The notes beneath the pieces are model-generated. The model searched no databases. It saw nothing but the letters and a program-made list of their open reading frames with translations, and was not told the origin of the DNA. A stretch of DNA of 64,000 bases, taken from NCBI GenBank assembly GCA_009760855.2, contig WPIO01000002.1:2393001-2457000 (forward strand), written 5' to 3'. The translations under genes were made by a program, and so were the position numbers. The first letter of the stretch is position 1. The number at the start of each line of letters is the position of its first letter. This DNA comes from Cristatella mucedo (lineage: Eukaryota; Bryozoa; Phylactolaemata; Cristatellidae). This document shows positions 23,770-35,042 of the stretch, piece after piece.

Positions 23770-25107
23770 CTCTATCTTCTCCCTCATCTTCTCTCGAAGC
23801 TTCTTTCGGAACTTTTCTCGGAGCCTCTTCCGGATCTTTCGCCACAGCTTCGTAAGCAGTGACCTTCTCGTCAGGCATTTGCTTTAGCCGTGCTGCACAT
23901 GCCAGGGGTGAATTTCGGCCACGTTCTCTGCATGTCTGTTTAACGCTGAATCGTTTGCTGCAAGGCGAAAAAGTATCTCTTTAAATTTATTTAAAAGTTC
24001 ATAAAATTAAAAGGCTTAACAATTAAATAGCTTTTCAGTGTTTCCTCTAATATTTAAGTGAGCAAATAAATTATTACGAATAGGTGAGTGTATGAGCATT
24101 TCCCAATAAATCTACAAGAACAGCTCTCTACTGACTTTATACCACATCCACAGTAGTTGAAGCCTTTCATGCCCAAATCCTAGCAAATGCGTTTACCATT
24201 AGGGTTTGATCTTTAAATGTATAGGGCTTCAATGAAAATGCATCTAATAACAACATGCACATCACGCGAGCTGAACTGCCGTCTTGTCACACTGAATTTG
24301 TGAATCGCAAAACATAGACTGTATGAGGAAGTCACGGAGTAATTGAGAAATTATTTTTAAAGATTTCTTTGCATAACTCATTTTGACTTCACAAATCCTT
24401 TTTACAATCAAAGCCAGCGGAAAAATTTTTCTACCCATAATGCTTAAGGAGAAAACATAGTCCAGCCACCTTTCTTTCATGACTTATTTGAATGATATAA
24501 TCTTCAAAAAAGGTTCATTTTCATAGTAGAAAATAAGGTCTCACTAGCACCCCGAGAGTGCATATAGTATATATAGGTCTTGAAACTGTATTGCTTGTGT
24601 TTTTAGGGATTTCGGCTTCCAGTCTTCCCGGCCTTTTCGTGAAACGTTTTGTCGATCGATCCTTTAGATGGTATGAACTAAAAGTCTAGAATTAGCCTCC
24701 TGCATCTGCCACTATCGGTATTGACTTTGTAGCAATTTAAGTCGTAACTATAATCGCGCCTTTTCTGGCCAGCCTTCTCAGAATCCCAGTGAACCTTTCT
24801 TTGTTGTCCCTGTGTGCCTTTCGTGCACACCTGAGCTAGATTAAGTGTGCCTGTTTGTAAGCAGGGAGTCATACTAACCGGCAGTCGCCAGTGTCTTCTT
24901 GTGCGCTAGTTTATGCTTGCCTAAGCTAGCTTACCTGATTGTCTTAAATCTTGTCACCGTGCTTCTATTGCAGCAAACTTTTAAAGTGTTCAGATTTGGT
25001 TCGGTTTGGCTTAATTTGTAAGTGGAATTTAATTTGTAAGTGGAAGCAAAACTCTGCAGCTATGCTTGCCTGTGACTAACTTCGGAAGCACGATGTAGCA
25101 GGCCTAA
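23769..25107. other. No gene assigned; possible Ig-exon relic at 24262-24480
   Basis: On the minus strand, 24480-24262 is open and reads RWLDYVFSLSIMG...KRICEVKMSYAKKS. This resembles the second half of the Ig exon at 15700-16116 (FDYVFSIIF...QLMCEFLYSTPDGEK). The similarity is short and could be chance; no splice sites were assigned. A duplicated 17-bp word (TTAATTTGTAAGTGGAA) occurs at 25012-25045. Confidence 0.3.
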
Positions 25108-26298
25108 TATACCCCGCCCAGAGTACGCCAGGGGGTTAAAACGGCCTTGGACACTAAATACTTCAGAGTTAAAACGGCAAAGGCCACTTTAAACACCAAG
25201 GTTAACACGGCCTAGACTAATTTTACACTGGGTATAAAATAGGCTAGGCCAAACTATAACCCTACAGGCCAGAATATACCCGTCTAAAATTTTCCGTAAA
25301 GCATGACAGTTTCTAACGATAAATAACACTTTTAATGACTGTTGACTGCTCAGTGGTAATTATCCAAACAGAGAACATTCGAAAAAATCTCCGCCTGTAT
25401 CCTGTAATGAACTTGCACCGATATCTAGAAAACATGTAAATGAAAGTGAAGTTTATCGCTGTAATAATTGAAGCAGTTCTTAGAAGCACTCGAGACTGCG
25501 ACCCTGGTCTGCTTCTCGGCTGTTGCCGGTGCTGAGAAGATGTGCCCGGCCGGCGTCTCTGATTGCTTGGCTTGCAGACTGCAAGTGTGCCACACTTACC
25601 TGCTCCCTAGACTGCAGCCTATACTCGTCGCCCTTCCTCATGCTAACCTATACTCTACATTGCTGTTGTCAAAAAGCGTGAATTGCTGCCATCATTCACA
25701 GTGCCAGGAGCGACATCATTACGGGCTAGGGCGCCTTGCACGAAGAAGAGAGTGTGGAAGCAAGTTCCAGAGCCCTTGCCCTAGTGAGCAGAAGGATCAA
25801 CCACCGACCGTCTTCAATTTGAAATACGGGACACTTATCACTCGAATTAAGCAGACAGATACGAGCCAAAGCAAAAGACAAATTTGAAAACAACTTGTGG
25901 TTTTATGAACTGAAAGGCTAACAACGAAAATTCCGCACCGGCAGGGCAACGCAGACGACCGCCCTTACAACCGGATAGTGAATGCTGGGTTTTCTTGAAA
26001 GATTCCTTATTAAATCGAGGTCCGCCCGCTCAGAATCGCGTAGTATGTACATGTTTCGCCATTTGTAACGGCGCAGAGTCACAATGACTAGGCGCTCTGC
26101 TATGTGGGAGTTTTTCTTTTACAGCGTAGCACTGAGCCCGAGGGCTCTCGGTGCTCATACGATAGCCAACATTCCGACTTAAGAAACAGTTTGTAGAAAA
26201 GACGAGGCAAGTGAGAGATCGGACTAATGAGCGCCTTAAGACAAGAACAAGGAAGAGCAGAGAATGAAGTTCCAGAGTCGGCGCCGGTTTTCTGATTT
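25108..26298 (+). mobile_element. Element with GGCCTAGGCC-repeat end, copy A (truncated)
   Basis: The left end (25108-25290) reads ATACCCCGCCCAGAGTACGCC and then repeated units of the type GGTTAAAACGGCC-TAG-GCC-TTTATACC, ending CCAGGCCAGAATATACCCGTC. It corresponds, inverted, to the end at 36230-36374. The interior from 25506 to 26298 is a 793-bp core matching 36000-35208 almost exactly. The second terminal array is absent, so the copy is truncated at 26298. A 139-codon open frame (25468-25887) in the core has no recognised domain, and no transposase was seen, so the element is likely non-autonomous. Confidence 0.65.
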
Positions 26299-27539
26299 AG
26301 ATTTAATTTCAAAGGTCAGACTTACATTGAGAAGCAGACGTACAAATCAAGCAGCAGTTCACCTTTTTTCTAGCTAATACCTGTAGATCACAGGATGCGA
26401 GTAAATGTCTTAGAATGAATAGCTCACTGGTTCTGTTGTTACTGCTTTTAGCTAATGCCTCAATCGCCAGGTTTAAAGTCGTGCTACCACTTAGAGAGGT
26501 ACTAGATGTGCAATGATGTGGTTAATGAGTGCTACCACTGTGAGAGGTACTAGCATTGTACAGATGTGGTGAATGAATTGCAGCATTGAAAACTTGCTAA
26601 CAACGGTCTGGTATGGGCTAAGTCGCAGAATGATGCTTCGAGAGTGTGACTGAAATGCATTTACAGAAATTCTCATGAATTTTGTGAATTCACCTGGGCG
26701 ATCTGTTAAAATTGTGCAAAAATGCAGAGCCCAAAGCCAGCTGCTGGATCAGATCCAGTAACCCAATCACGATGAGTCATCTCTTAAATATGACCTAGCA
26801 GCCTATCACTTACCAGTGGAGGGACTAACCACCTCGCCCATTGGCTCGCCAGCCAGCCAAATGTATTTGCTCAACAAAGGCTACAAAACGTACGGTAGTA
26901 TAGTAGACAGTAGTCTATTATGGTCAGAAGCTACTCAATTCTTGTCGTTCAGTCAGGAAATTTTGAGCGATTGGATAATTGCCTCACACGTTCCATCCTC
27001 TGCCATCTTCCCTTCCTTCTTCTCTTTATTTCTCTGTAAATTTTCTTTTCGTATTTCATTTTAGTTCTCTTACTATGCGAGCGTACATTCTTTTCAGCGC
27101 ACGTTACGGCAGATCGTAATAGTCGCTGGCCGATATGCCTCTGCCACGCCGGCCTGTCGCAATCCTCCAAGACTATGTTGTTTCTGGCCGGAAGAATATA
27201 ATCCAGATTAGTGCATCATGAGCATTTGGGATAGCAGCAATCATAATCAGAAGCCTTACGATTGGCAAAACTGAATAGACTTGAGTACAGACAACTGCAA
27301 TGCAAATTAGGCGAACCAAAGAGGTAAAAGTTGCCCTAGTGCTGGCTCGTGCTTCGTGAAAAAATTGTGGCACTGGCTTGTGCGGGTACCTCGTGATGAA
27401 AATGGGCAGGTTATAGCCTACATTTACCTGTGCACACTTACCACCACTGCTAACTTCGGCTGCTTTGAGACGCTCTACCTATTGCACTAGCTAGCGTTTG
27501 CAGACATTGCAGGCTCATCGAGACACTGCAGGCTCATAT
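26299..27539. other. Noncoding; one short tandem duplication
   Basis: At 26484-26580 a unit of about 50 bp is duplicated with mismatches (GTGCTACCACT-AGAGGTACTAG-ATGTGGT-AATGA twice). No exon was recognised. Confidence 0.5.
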
Positions 27540-28265
27540 ACTCTAATTACGTCCTCCCGGTTTCGTGTCAATGCCTCGAGAGCGTTTTGCTCGATGACGA
27601 CGCCCTCGCTGGCGCAAGTGCAGCTTGAGGCTAGTGTTTATTGAAAAGGCCAGAGGCTGGGCAGCACGTCAAGTGCTCGCGGCCTCCGCCTTGCTCAGCC
27701 GTCTCGTTTTCTTAGGCGTCGCTTCAATGCCTGCGCTGTCGAGAGCTGGTCGTGGGAGGCGTGGAAGAGTGGGAGACGGTCGCCAGAGGTCGAATATTTG
27801 GAGCTTGTCCTGCCTCAAGCGTTGCTCCGTGCAGATCTGCACTCTGCGCCCCCTGACCGACGACCCTCGCAGCTGGAAAACTACGCACTCGAGCCACGGC
27901 CTGAGCTTTCAGGGACTTTCAATTGCCCACCGTCGGAGTCACCGACCGCCATTGCCACTCGGCGGACCGAGCCGGCCCTGAAGTCGGGTTGCTGGAGGGA
28001 GACGCGACCGGCTGCTGCTGACTGAATTAATGCCAGCATTTAGCAACAAGGTACGGCTGCACCAGGCCCTCCACAGACACTGTAACCGTCGCCCTTGCTT
28101 GGCATGCATGCGTTGCAGGGGTGAGCGAGGCGTGCCTCCCACAGCGGGCCCCAGCGGAATGCACAGTAGCTAGGCTGACGGCCAAGGCGCCCTCTAGAGA
28201 AGGCGTGCCCCGCGGAATGCTCCGTAGCTAGGCTCGAGGCCAAGGTGCCCTCTGGAGAAGCACGG
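27540..28265. other. CpG-rich patch with a diverged tandem repeat
   Basis: GC- and CpG-rich compared with its surroundings; several overlapping open frames exist on both strands, none with a recognised domain. At 28154-28265 two units of about 56 bp are repeated (GCGGAATGC-GTAGCTAGGCT-GGCCAAGG-GCCCTCT-GAGAAG). It could be a promoter-like island or a GC-rich mobile element. Confidence 0.4.
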
Positions 28266-28766
28266 TTGCCTTTTGATGCACTGCATGAGAAGCTGGTTCG
28301 TACTCGTGCTTAATAGGTTCTTAGTGTGCTCATCGCTACATAAAAGTCACGCGATACCAACTGACTCGCAACGGCAATACCCTCCCTTCCTCCGTCAGAC
28401 ACTCACGCTTGCTTTGGCTCAAGTTTTGCAGAGGTGGCAAGGTCTCAAAACCTGAGTTCATGCCGGAAACAGGCTGGCCAGCATACGTGAATCTGTCTGA
28501 AGCCGCCGCGTTTACACACTCCATCTTGTTTGTGTCCTGCTACAGTCTTGCTTCAGTCTTTGGTGCATACGTCAGCAAGACGGGGGGGCGGTCCAAGACT
28601 TTCGGAAGACTTGACGAAGACTGAGAAGCTAGGCATGGTTCTACTTCTTGGCCAAGAGCAGGTTAAGACTGAGTAACCGACCAATCATTAGCTTTTCGCT
28701 ATTTTGGGCACGCTTTCTTCCTTGACTTAAAAGGCATGACAGACAACATGACCTGCGAGATCATTG
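28266..28766. other. No feature seen
   Basis: No exon or repeat was recognised between the CpG-rich patch and the next LINE tail. Confidence 0.4.
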
Positions 28767-29080
28767 ATTATATAATAATAATAATAACAATAATAATAAT
28801 GCATTTGTATAGCACCCTGAGAGAACTACATCTCGTTCTAGGCACTTTACTTATACTGCAAAGGCAGCCTGTCCACATGATTAGTGATATTAATACCAAG
28901 CTTTTGTGTCGGCACGCATGAGCACACAAACGACAAATTCCCAAGGACACGGGGAATACTGTGCGGAGCAGGTGCGTGTTAAGCTTGATTTTTGTAACAA
29001 AGTCAGGTAATGTCGCGACGTCAGACGGGAGTGACTTCCAGCACTTGGGAGTATACGAACTAAGTTCTTCTTGCCATATC
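28767..29080 (-). mobile_element. L2-like LINE 3' end, minus strand
   Basis: The (ATT)n tail (28771-28800) is followed by the tail block, a shortened 3' untranslated region, and the end of the open frame. The minus strand encodes LSSYTPKCWKSLPSDVATLPD, the AYKAWNSLP landmark. Truncated near 29080. Confidence 0.75.
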
Positions 29081-29383
29081 CAGCCTCTCCATCCAATCCC
29101 TACCAAAAGCAATTTTCCCATGCCGGAAAGTAAACTGAATGTGTAAACTTCCTCATAGAATAAAACCGGTGCTAGACACGAGCAGGACAGAAGCAAGACA
29201 GGCGATTGTGTGAACGTCGATTCCTTGGCATTGTATAGGATGCGACTTTGCTATAAGACTCGTATGCTAGCACGCAGTTTTTATAGAGAGAGCGATACAA
29301 AATTATGGCTCCTCTCAACTAGTCTCTATGAAATGACACTGCAGCTCATAAAGCACTCGTGAGCAGACAGGAGTGCGAAGTAA

Positions 29384-29475
29384 TAACAATAATAATACTT
29401 TGCAAAGCTCCCTTAGATAACTTAATCTTGTTTTAGGCTCTTTACATATGCTGTGAAGGAAGCAATCAGCATTCA
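29384..29475 (-). mobile_element. L2-like LINE tail, minus strand
   Basis: (ATT)n-type run followed by the minus-strand tail block (CTCCCTTAGATAACTTAATC) and a short piece of 3' untranslated region (TGCTGTGAAGGAAGC). Confidence 0.65.
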
Positions 29476-29712
29476 TAGAAAATCTTTAAAAGAAAAGATT
29501 AGATTAGATCGAAAAGATTAAGCCATCATCTTGGATGTTTTCGTCTCTGTACGAATTACTAGCTCTGCACTAGTACGTGAATGTTCTGGTAGAAAATTGT
29601 TATGCTGCATCTGAATTTAGATCGTGTTTAGACCACTCAACTTAGGCGCTTTCTCTCTATGGTAAATCCTCCTATGCTGGCGCTCTTGCGGCCTGCACAC
29701 TTTTATACTGCG

Positions 29713-29715
<3 letters not shown>

Positions 29716-29767
<52 letters not shown>

Positions 29768-29782
29768 TGTGTGCGTGCGTGC
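29716..29782. repeat. (GT)n/(GCGT)n microsatellite
   Basis: GT units from 29720 grade into GCGT units to 29782. Open frames of Val-Cys or Thr-His repeats across it are artefacts. Confidence 0.9.
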
Positions 29783-30139
29783 CACTGCAGGTCGATGCTG
29801 CGTGCAATTACGGCCCGACACAGCCTGGTTCTGGGCCGCATATTCGGAGCTCTTCGAGCCAGGGCAAGTTTCACGTGGCAGCAAATCTGGAGCGTCTCGT
29901 AAACATTTCACATCGCAGCAGTTTGCCAAAGTATATCCTAAACGCTTCAGTTGCAGCATGTTCCTTGTGCTCATTGTAGATTTTTAGTACGAGCCCTCGA
30001 CCATGGGCCAAGTGCTCTAGCCAGTCGAGAAAAAGAAAAAATGCTAGCCGATTCAACAGTCAAATTTATAAGCGACCGAAGAGCCGTGGCTGTTATCACT
30101 CCCTTTTTTAGCAGCAAATGAAAAATTTCCCTGATGCAT

Positions 30140-30216
30140 CATCCGAACCCGCCACCTGAGTCATGAAGTGCGAGCATCTTACCCCAAGGCCAACACCAAA
30201 GGGCTGTCGGTATACT
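30140..30216 (-). repeat. tRNA-like SINE head, minus strand
   Basis: Read on the minus strand, GTTGGCCTTGGGGTAAGATG (A-box-like) is followed after about 30 bases by GGTGGCGGGTTCGGATGATG (B-box-like GGGTTCG). The cloverleaf is not intact and no LINE-type tail was found, so this is taken as a SINE relic or tRNA pseudogene. Confidence 0.45.
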
Positions 30217-31054
30217 ATCCAAAAACATGAGACTGCAGTAAATGCACGCGGAGTAGATCACTGATTATTACTTGATAGATTCGTTTAGACGTTTACTTAT
30301 TTTCTAGAATTATTGGTAGGGTAGTTGAACAGAATCAGGCTTCAATATTTGTCACTGGGAAATGCAAAGAGCCTCAATAATGGCTAACATCAGCTTGTAG
30401 TTTTCTCAGGCCAGCCACATTCATGTACCTTCTCGTAATCTCGAAACCGATTGTCGAGAGAGTAAGTTGAGATCAAAGATTGCACTGAGTCTACCCATAA
30501 AGAGCGGTGCTTTTTGTCAAAGTGTGACAGTCTACGTCTGCCTGAAATGCATTCCTGCTTTACTTCAAACGTCCAGCTCATTATTGTGAAGTTATTCAAG
30601 CATAAAAATCATTTTCCGTTCTTAATCTTATTCGAAAAAGGATTTCAGAGGACCTGTATTTCATCGATAAGTTAGCCATTACACTTGTACTTGCTATGGG
30701 TCTCAACATTCTATTTTGACACTGCCTTTCTCTGAGGTGGGCAGTACTCCTTGGTTTTACTGCTACGTGCAGTCTAGAAGGTCAGCAAAGCTTGGAGTCT
30801 GGGAGTACTAGGCCTCCGTGAGGCCAGCAAGCTAGGGTTTCTGGGAATCTAAGAGGTCAGCAAGACTAGGAGTCTGAGACTAGGAGTTTCGGGCAGTAGA
30901 AAATTTTCTTCGGAGAATGATTACGAGCCTTTCCCGACTGTCTTTCAAGCTCCGCGTAAGAAGAAGGAGTGCCTCCCACCGACGAGCTCACTTGCTAAAA
31001 CATTTGGAGCCATCCTATACCTGGGTTATACAAATATGAATGGGTAGCCCATGT
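30217..31054. other. No feature seen
   Basis: No exon was recognised. A short word with AGGTCAGCAA and GGAGTCTGGGAGT is repeated with changes at about 30777-30895. Confidence 0.4.
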
Positions 31055-32146
31055 CCGCTATGCCCACTTTGCTTTGATCCCTCCCAGCCTTCGAGCACCT
31101 CAAACTATCTCAATTCACTTGCTGCCTGTATTGATCACATCCGCACATGGATGGCAGCAAATTTTCTAAAACTAAACGATGATAAAACTAACTTACTTGT
31201 TATGGGCAAACCCAGTGTGATTCACACGGTGGAAAGGCTGACTCTCAAAATTGGCTCTGCCAGCATATCTCCTGTTGAATCAGCTCGAAATCTAGGTGTC
31301 ATAATCCAAAGCGACCTCTCGTTAGACGACCATATCAGCTCCACAGTCAAGTCTGCCTATTTTCAGCATCATAACATTGCTAAAATTCAGGCTTGTTTAG
31401 ATAAGGATACCACATCTAAGTTGGTACATGCATTCGTGACATCCCGTCTCAACTTCTGCAACTCACTGCTTACTGGCCTACCAGCATGTGCGATCAGGCA
31501 TTTGCAGCTGGTGCAAAACTTTGCTGCTAGGCTTGTCTGTCGTGAGCGTCGCAGTTGCCACATTACTCCACTTCTCGCCGACCTGCACTGGCTACCGGTC
31601 AAGCAACGGATTGACTTCAAGGTTTTGTCGCTCACTTTTAGGTCACTTCATTCTTTGGCCCCAGCCTATCTCTCAGATCTACTCCCCCATCAGGCCAAGC
31701 ATGTTACCACCCGCTTTTCGGAATCCAGCGGTCTTCAAATACCTCGTACAAACCTCAAATCCTTTGGAGACCGTGCATTTAGCTCGTATGCTTTCAAAGC
31801 CTGGAACTCCCTCCCGATCTGCGTCACAACAACCCCTGACTTGACCACATTTAAAAAGAACTTAAAAACACGCCTATTTAGGACAGCATTTCGTGGGTCC
31901 CTGTGATTCGCCCTTCATGTGCTTATGCGCGCTGACACTGTGCATGCTGCCACTAACCACATTTGCATGCTGACCCTGTGCATGTCACCCCTAACCATGT
32001 TATTCATTTTGTTTGTTTATCAAGCATGATATTACTCACCATTCGATTGCATTTCCCTTTGCAGCAAATGTAAAGCACCTAGAGAGAGATTGAGTTCTCT
32101 GAGGGCGCTTTATCAAGTGCATTATTATTATTATTACTATTGTTAT
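31055..32146 (+). mobile_element. L2-like LINE, best-preserved 3' half
   Basis: A continuous 288-codon frame (31040-31906) covers the end of the reverse transcriptase and the C-terminal region: LNSLAACIDHIRTWMAANFL, KLNDDKTNLLVMGKPSV, SARNLGVIIQSDLSLDDHIS, HLQLVQNFAARLVCRERRS, LHWLPVKQRIDFKVLSLTFR, SLAPAYLSDLLP, SFGDRAFSSYAFKAWNSLP, and a TGA stop. The palm motifs A and C are missing because of 5' truncation. The 3' untranslated region (31907-32085) holds internal repeats, then AGAGAGATTGAGTTCTCTGA, GGGCGCTTTATCAAGTGC and (ATT)n at 32122-32146. Clade L2/CR1 is inferred from the LHWLPVKQRID and KAWNSLP landmarks and the tail. The intact frame suggests recent insertion. Confidence 0.9.
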
Positions 32147-33167
32147 TTCTTTGCTAGCGTCTGGACGTCTGAAATGTGCCTGTGCAGCGACCCCTGCTTG
32201 CTAGTGGAGTATCGGTATGCCGAGCGAACCAACTCAGGCAGCGTGTTTCCTGAATAATCAATCAATTTTTCTCAGCGGTTTGGGAGATTCTTCAGAACGA
32301 ACTCTGGTAGGAGTTTTAGCCAAATCGGAACACGGAATATATTTGTGAGGAAATTAAAACTTACGTTCCACTAATTTGCATATGCGTTTGAGTGTTGCAG
32401 AATTAAAAGCCTATTAATTCAAACGATTCCACAAGCGCCGATCAATGAATTATTCAACAGTGGCGGTTTGGGAGATGAGACTCTTGAGTAAAAGGGTTTA
32501 CCATGGGCATACTCCTTCTCGCGCGAGATGCTTAGAATGACAGTTTTGAGCACATTTCAGTGTTTGGAGGTGGCCTAAAGACCATTCTTAAATGTCGTTG
32601 GTTCTTGGGGTTCCGATTGCGGGATTTCCTCTCGAGTATACTGACCTTAAAGGAAGTTAAGCTGAATTACCTGCTACGCTTGTCTATGGAAGATGCTACC
32701 TCAGGTAATCTTGATTCGAGTTGAAAAAGGTCATGAGAGACTGGCCGCTCTGCTTACACCTCAGTTGCTTGCAACCGACCTCTCTCATTTCGACGCATCA
32801 TCTTTCCCCGGTGACAGCTCTTTTTTTTATAGAGTAAACCTGTATAACAAGGCGACTCAATGATCTAAGAGTATCCTTTGCTTTTTCATTATTCTGCTCG
32901 CTAGGTCACAGAGCTCTTTTCTGCAGTTGCCTTGCTTCGGGCGCGAACAGCAGACATTGGCTTTAAAGTTGGCTTCCGCACTGCATGCATGGTCAGGCAC
33001 TGGGTCCTCTTTGTTAAAGAGCTTGAACGTTCACCTGTCTCCTGACGCTGGCAAGAGTGTGACCAAAAGACTTAAAGGTGAATTCAGCGAGATCGACTGC
33101 TTAACACCGGCTCTCCTATTGCACCATTATAGCCACTTCGAGTGCCGTCGTCGGCTGTACTCTTTTG
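32147..33167. other. No feature seen
   Basis: No exon, RNA gene or repeat was recognised. Confidence 0.4.
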
Positions 33168-33303
33168 TGAGAGAGAGGGAGAGAGAGAGAAGGGGGGAGA
33201 GAGAGAGAGAGAGAGAGGGGGAGAGAGAGAGGAGGAGAGAGAGGGGGAGAGAGAGAGGGTGAGAGAGAGAGGGAGAGAGAGAGGGGGAGAGAGGGGAGAG
33301 AGG

Positions 33304-33385
<82 letters not shown>

Positions 33386-33410
33386 GAGAGAGGGAGAGAG
33401 GAGAGAGAGG

Positions 33411-33442
<32 letters not shown>

Positions 33443-33444
33443 GG

Positions 33445-33494
<50 letters not shown>

Positions 33495-33602
33495 GGGGGG
33501 AGAGAGAGAGGGGGAGAGAGAGGGGAGAGAGAGAGAGAGGGAGGGAGAGAGAGAGAGGGAGATAGAGAGAGAGAGAGAGAGGGCGGGTGAGAGAGAGAGA
33601 GG

Positions 33603-33682
<80 letters not shown>

Positions 33683-33706
33683 AGAGAGAGAGAGAGAGGG
33701 GGGGGG
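33168..33706. repeat. (GA)n polypurine tract, 540 bp
   Basis: Nearly pure purine on the plus strand: GA units with G-run interruptions (GAGAGGGG). Long Arg-Glu and Leu-Ser-Pro open frames here are artefacts. Confidence 0.95.
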
Positions 33707-35042
33707 TCGGATGCAAAAGCGGAGTTCCTTCGATGCATGCATGCAAGTACCTGTCTGCAGCGAAGTGTGCAGAGTGGCCACTAGCCAGCGGCTGCGTGAC
33801 TTGACCGTCTGCTTGGTTTCCGTCTGGCTGCTTGCTGGTTTACGAGACAGATTCGACTTCGTTTAGGCTCGTCACCCGGCCAGGCCATTCAGCCCCCTCA
33901 AGAGCTAGCTAAGGTCACGGTTAGTTTCCTCCTCGGAAATCTCCCGGCTGTAGATGCGCTGACAACTGAAAGTATCCTCTGCTCAGCCTTCTACATCTAA
34001 CGGCTGCCCGGTTCGCAGTGAAGCAGGAAGCACGTTCGACAATATCACTGACTTCGCAAGCTACGCTGGCAGCTGGTGGAAATTAGCTGCCGCCGACTGA
34101 GCAGTGAGTGGGCATTAATTCAAGATGAGGACCTCGATTACGGATCGCTCCTTCGGTTCGTTGCTGATGTGCTGTCGTTCCGAATTCCGAGGGCTTACTC
34201 ACTGCTTACCGAGCTCCGCTACCGTCAGTTCCTAGCAACCAACGGCTCTGGTAAGCAGGTCGGCCCAGTCATCCGAAATTTTTTATTTCCGAGCCTTTCA
34301 TCGCTATCAAAAGAACCGTCGAGACATGGCTGCGGCTGGTGGCGCGACCACTAGGAAGCTCCGGGTGAGGTCATAATGACCGGTGAGAGCTGAGTAACCT
34401 CAGTTGATTGCGGTTGACTTCGCCCGGCGGTAAGGCGCGTCACCACACCCCTCCCCCCATAACCCACGTCAGTCGCCTAATGGAATGTAATCTGACTCTA
34501 AAAACGTCTGCTCAAGTATTCTCCACCGGCGACATTGACGCAACTGCAGTTGCTATCCTAACGCTTGACCTGCTGCTGGTACCGCCCTAATGCGTTGGTG
34601 GGAGCAAGAGCTGGGAAACGTCCAATATACCGCCCGGATCTTTATGCACCGAGCTGTTAAGGGGACTCAGCTGACCACCCGGAAAAGACTAGGGTTTGTG
34701 CAAGTGGACACGATCAGCAGTCATCTCACCCAGCCAACCTTGTATGCCCCCACGGCTTTAGCTGTCCCTGCCCGCCACATTCTGTCGACGGCTGAGAACC
34801 CTGGGCTGCTGCCACTAGCCAGAGCTTGCTGCACCGGCGCTCTAAGCCTTCGTTAGTAACAGCGCGGTGTGCGCAAACGGGTAATTCCGCATGCAATCTA
34901 CCTGGCAAGGGACCTCGTTAACAGTTAATTAATCGCCTGCTCGCAGCGAGCCTATTTGTCCTGATTGCGAGTTCTCCACTGGCAGTGCAATGAGCTATGC
35001 CCTGCTGCCGGTGTGGCAGGCTAGAATGTGGCAGGCTAGCAG
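33707..35042. other. No gene assigned
   Basis: Moderately CpG-rich; overlapping short open frames lack recognised domains. A 14-bp word (GTGGCAGGCTAG) is duplicated at 35011-35040 beside the next element. Confidence 0.4.

Noticed and set aside
33084-33784. Open frames of up to 221 codons on both strands
   Set aside because: Products of the (GA)n tract; composition is only Ser/Leu/Pro or Arg/Glu/Gly.
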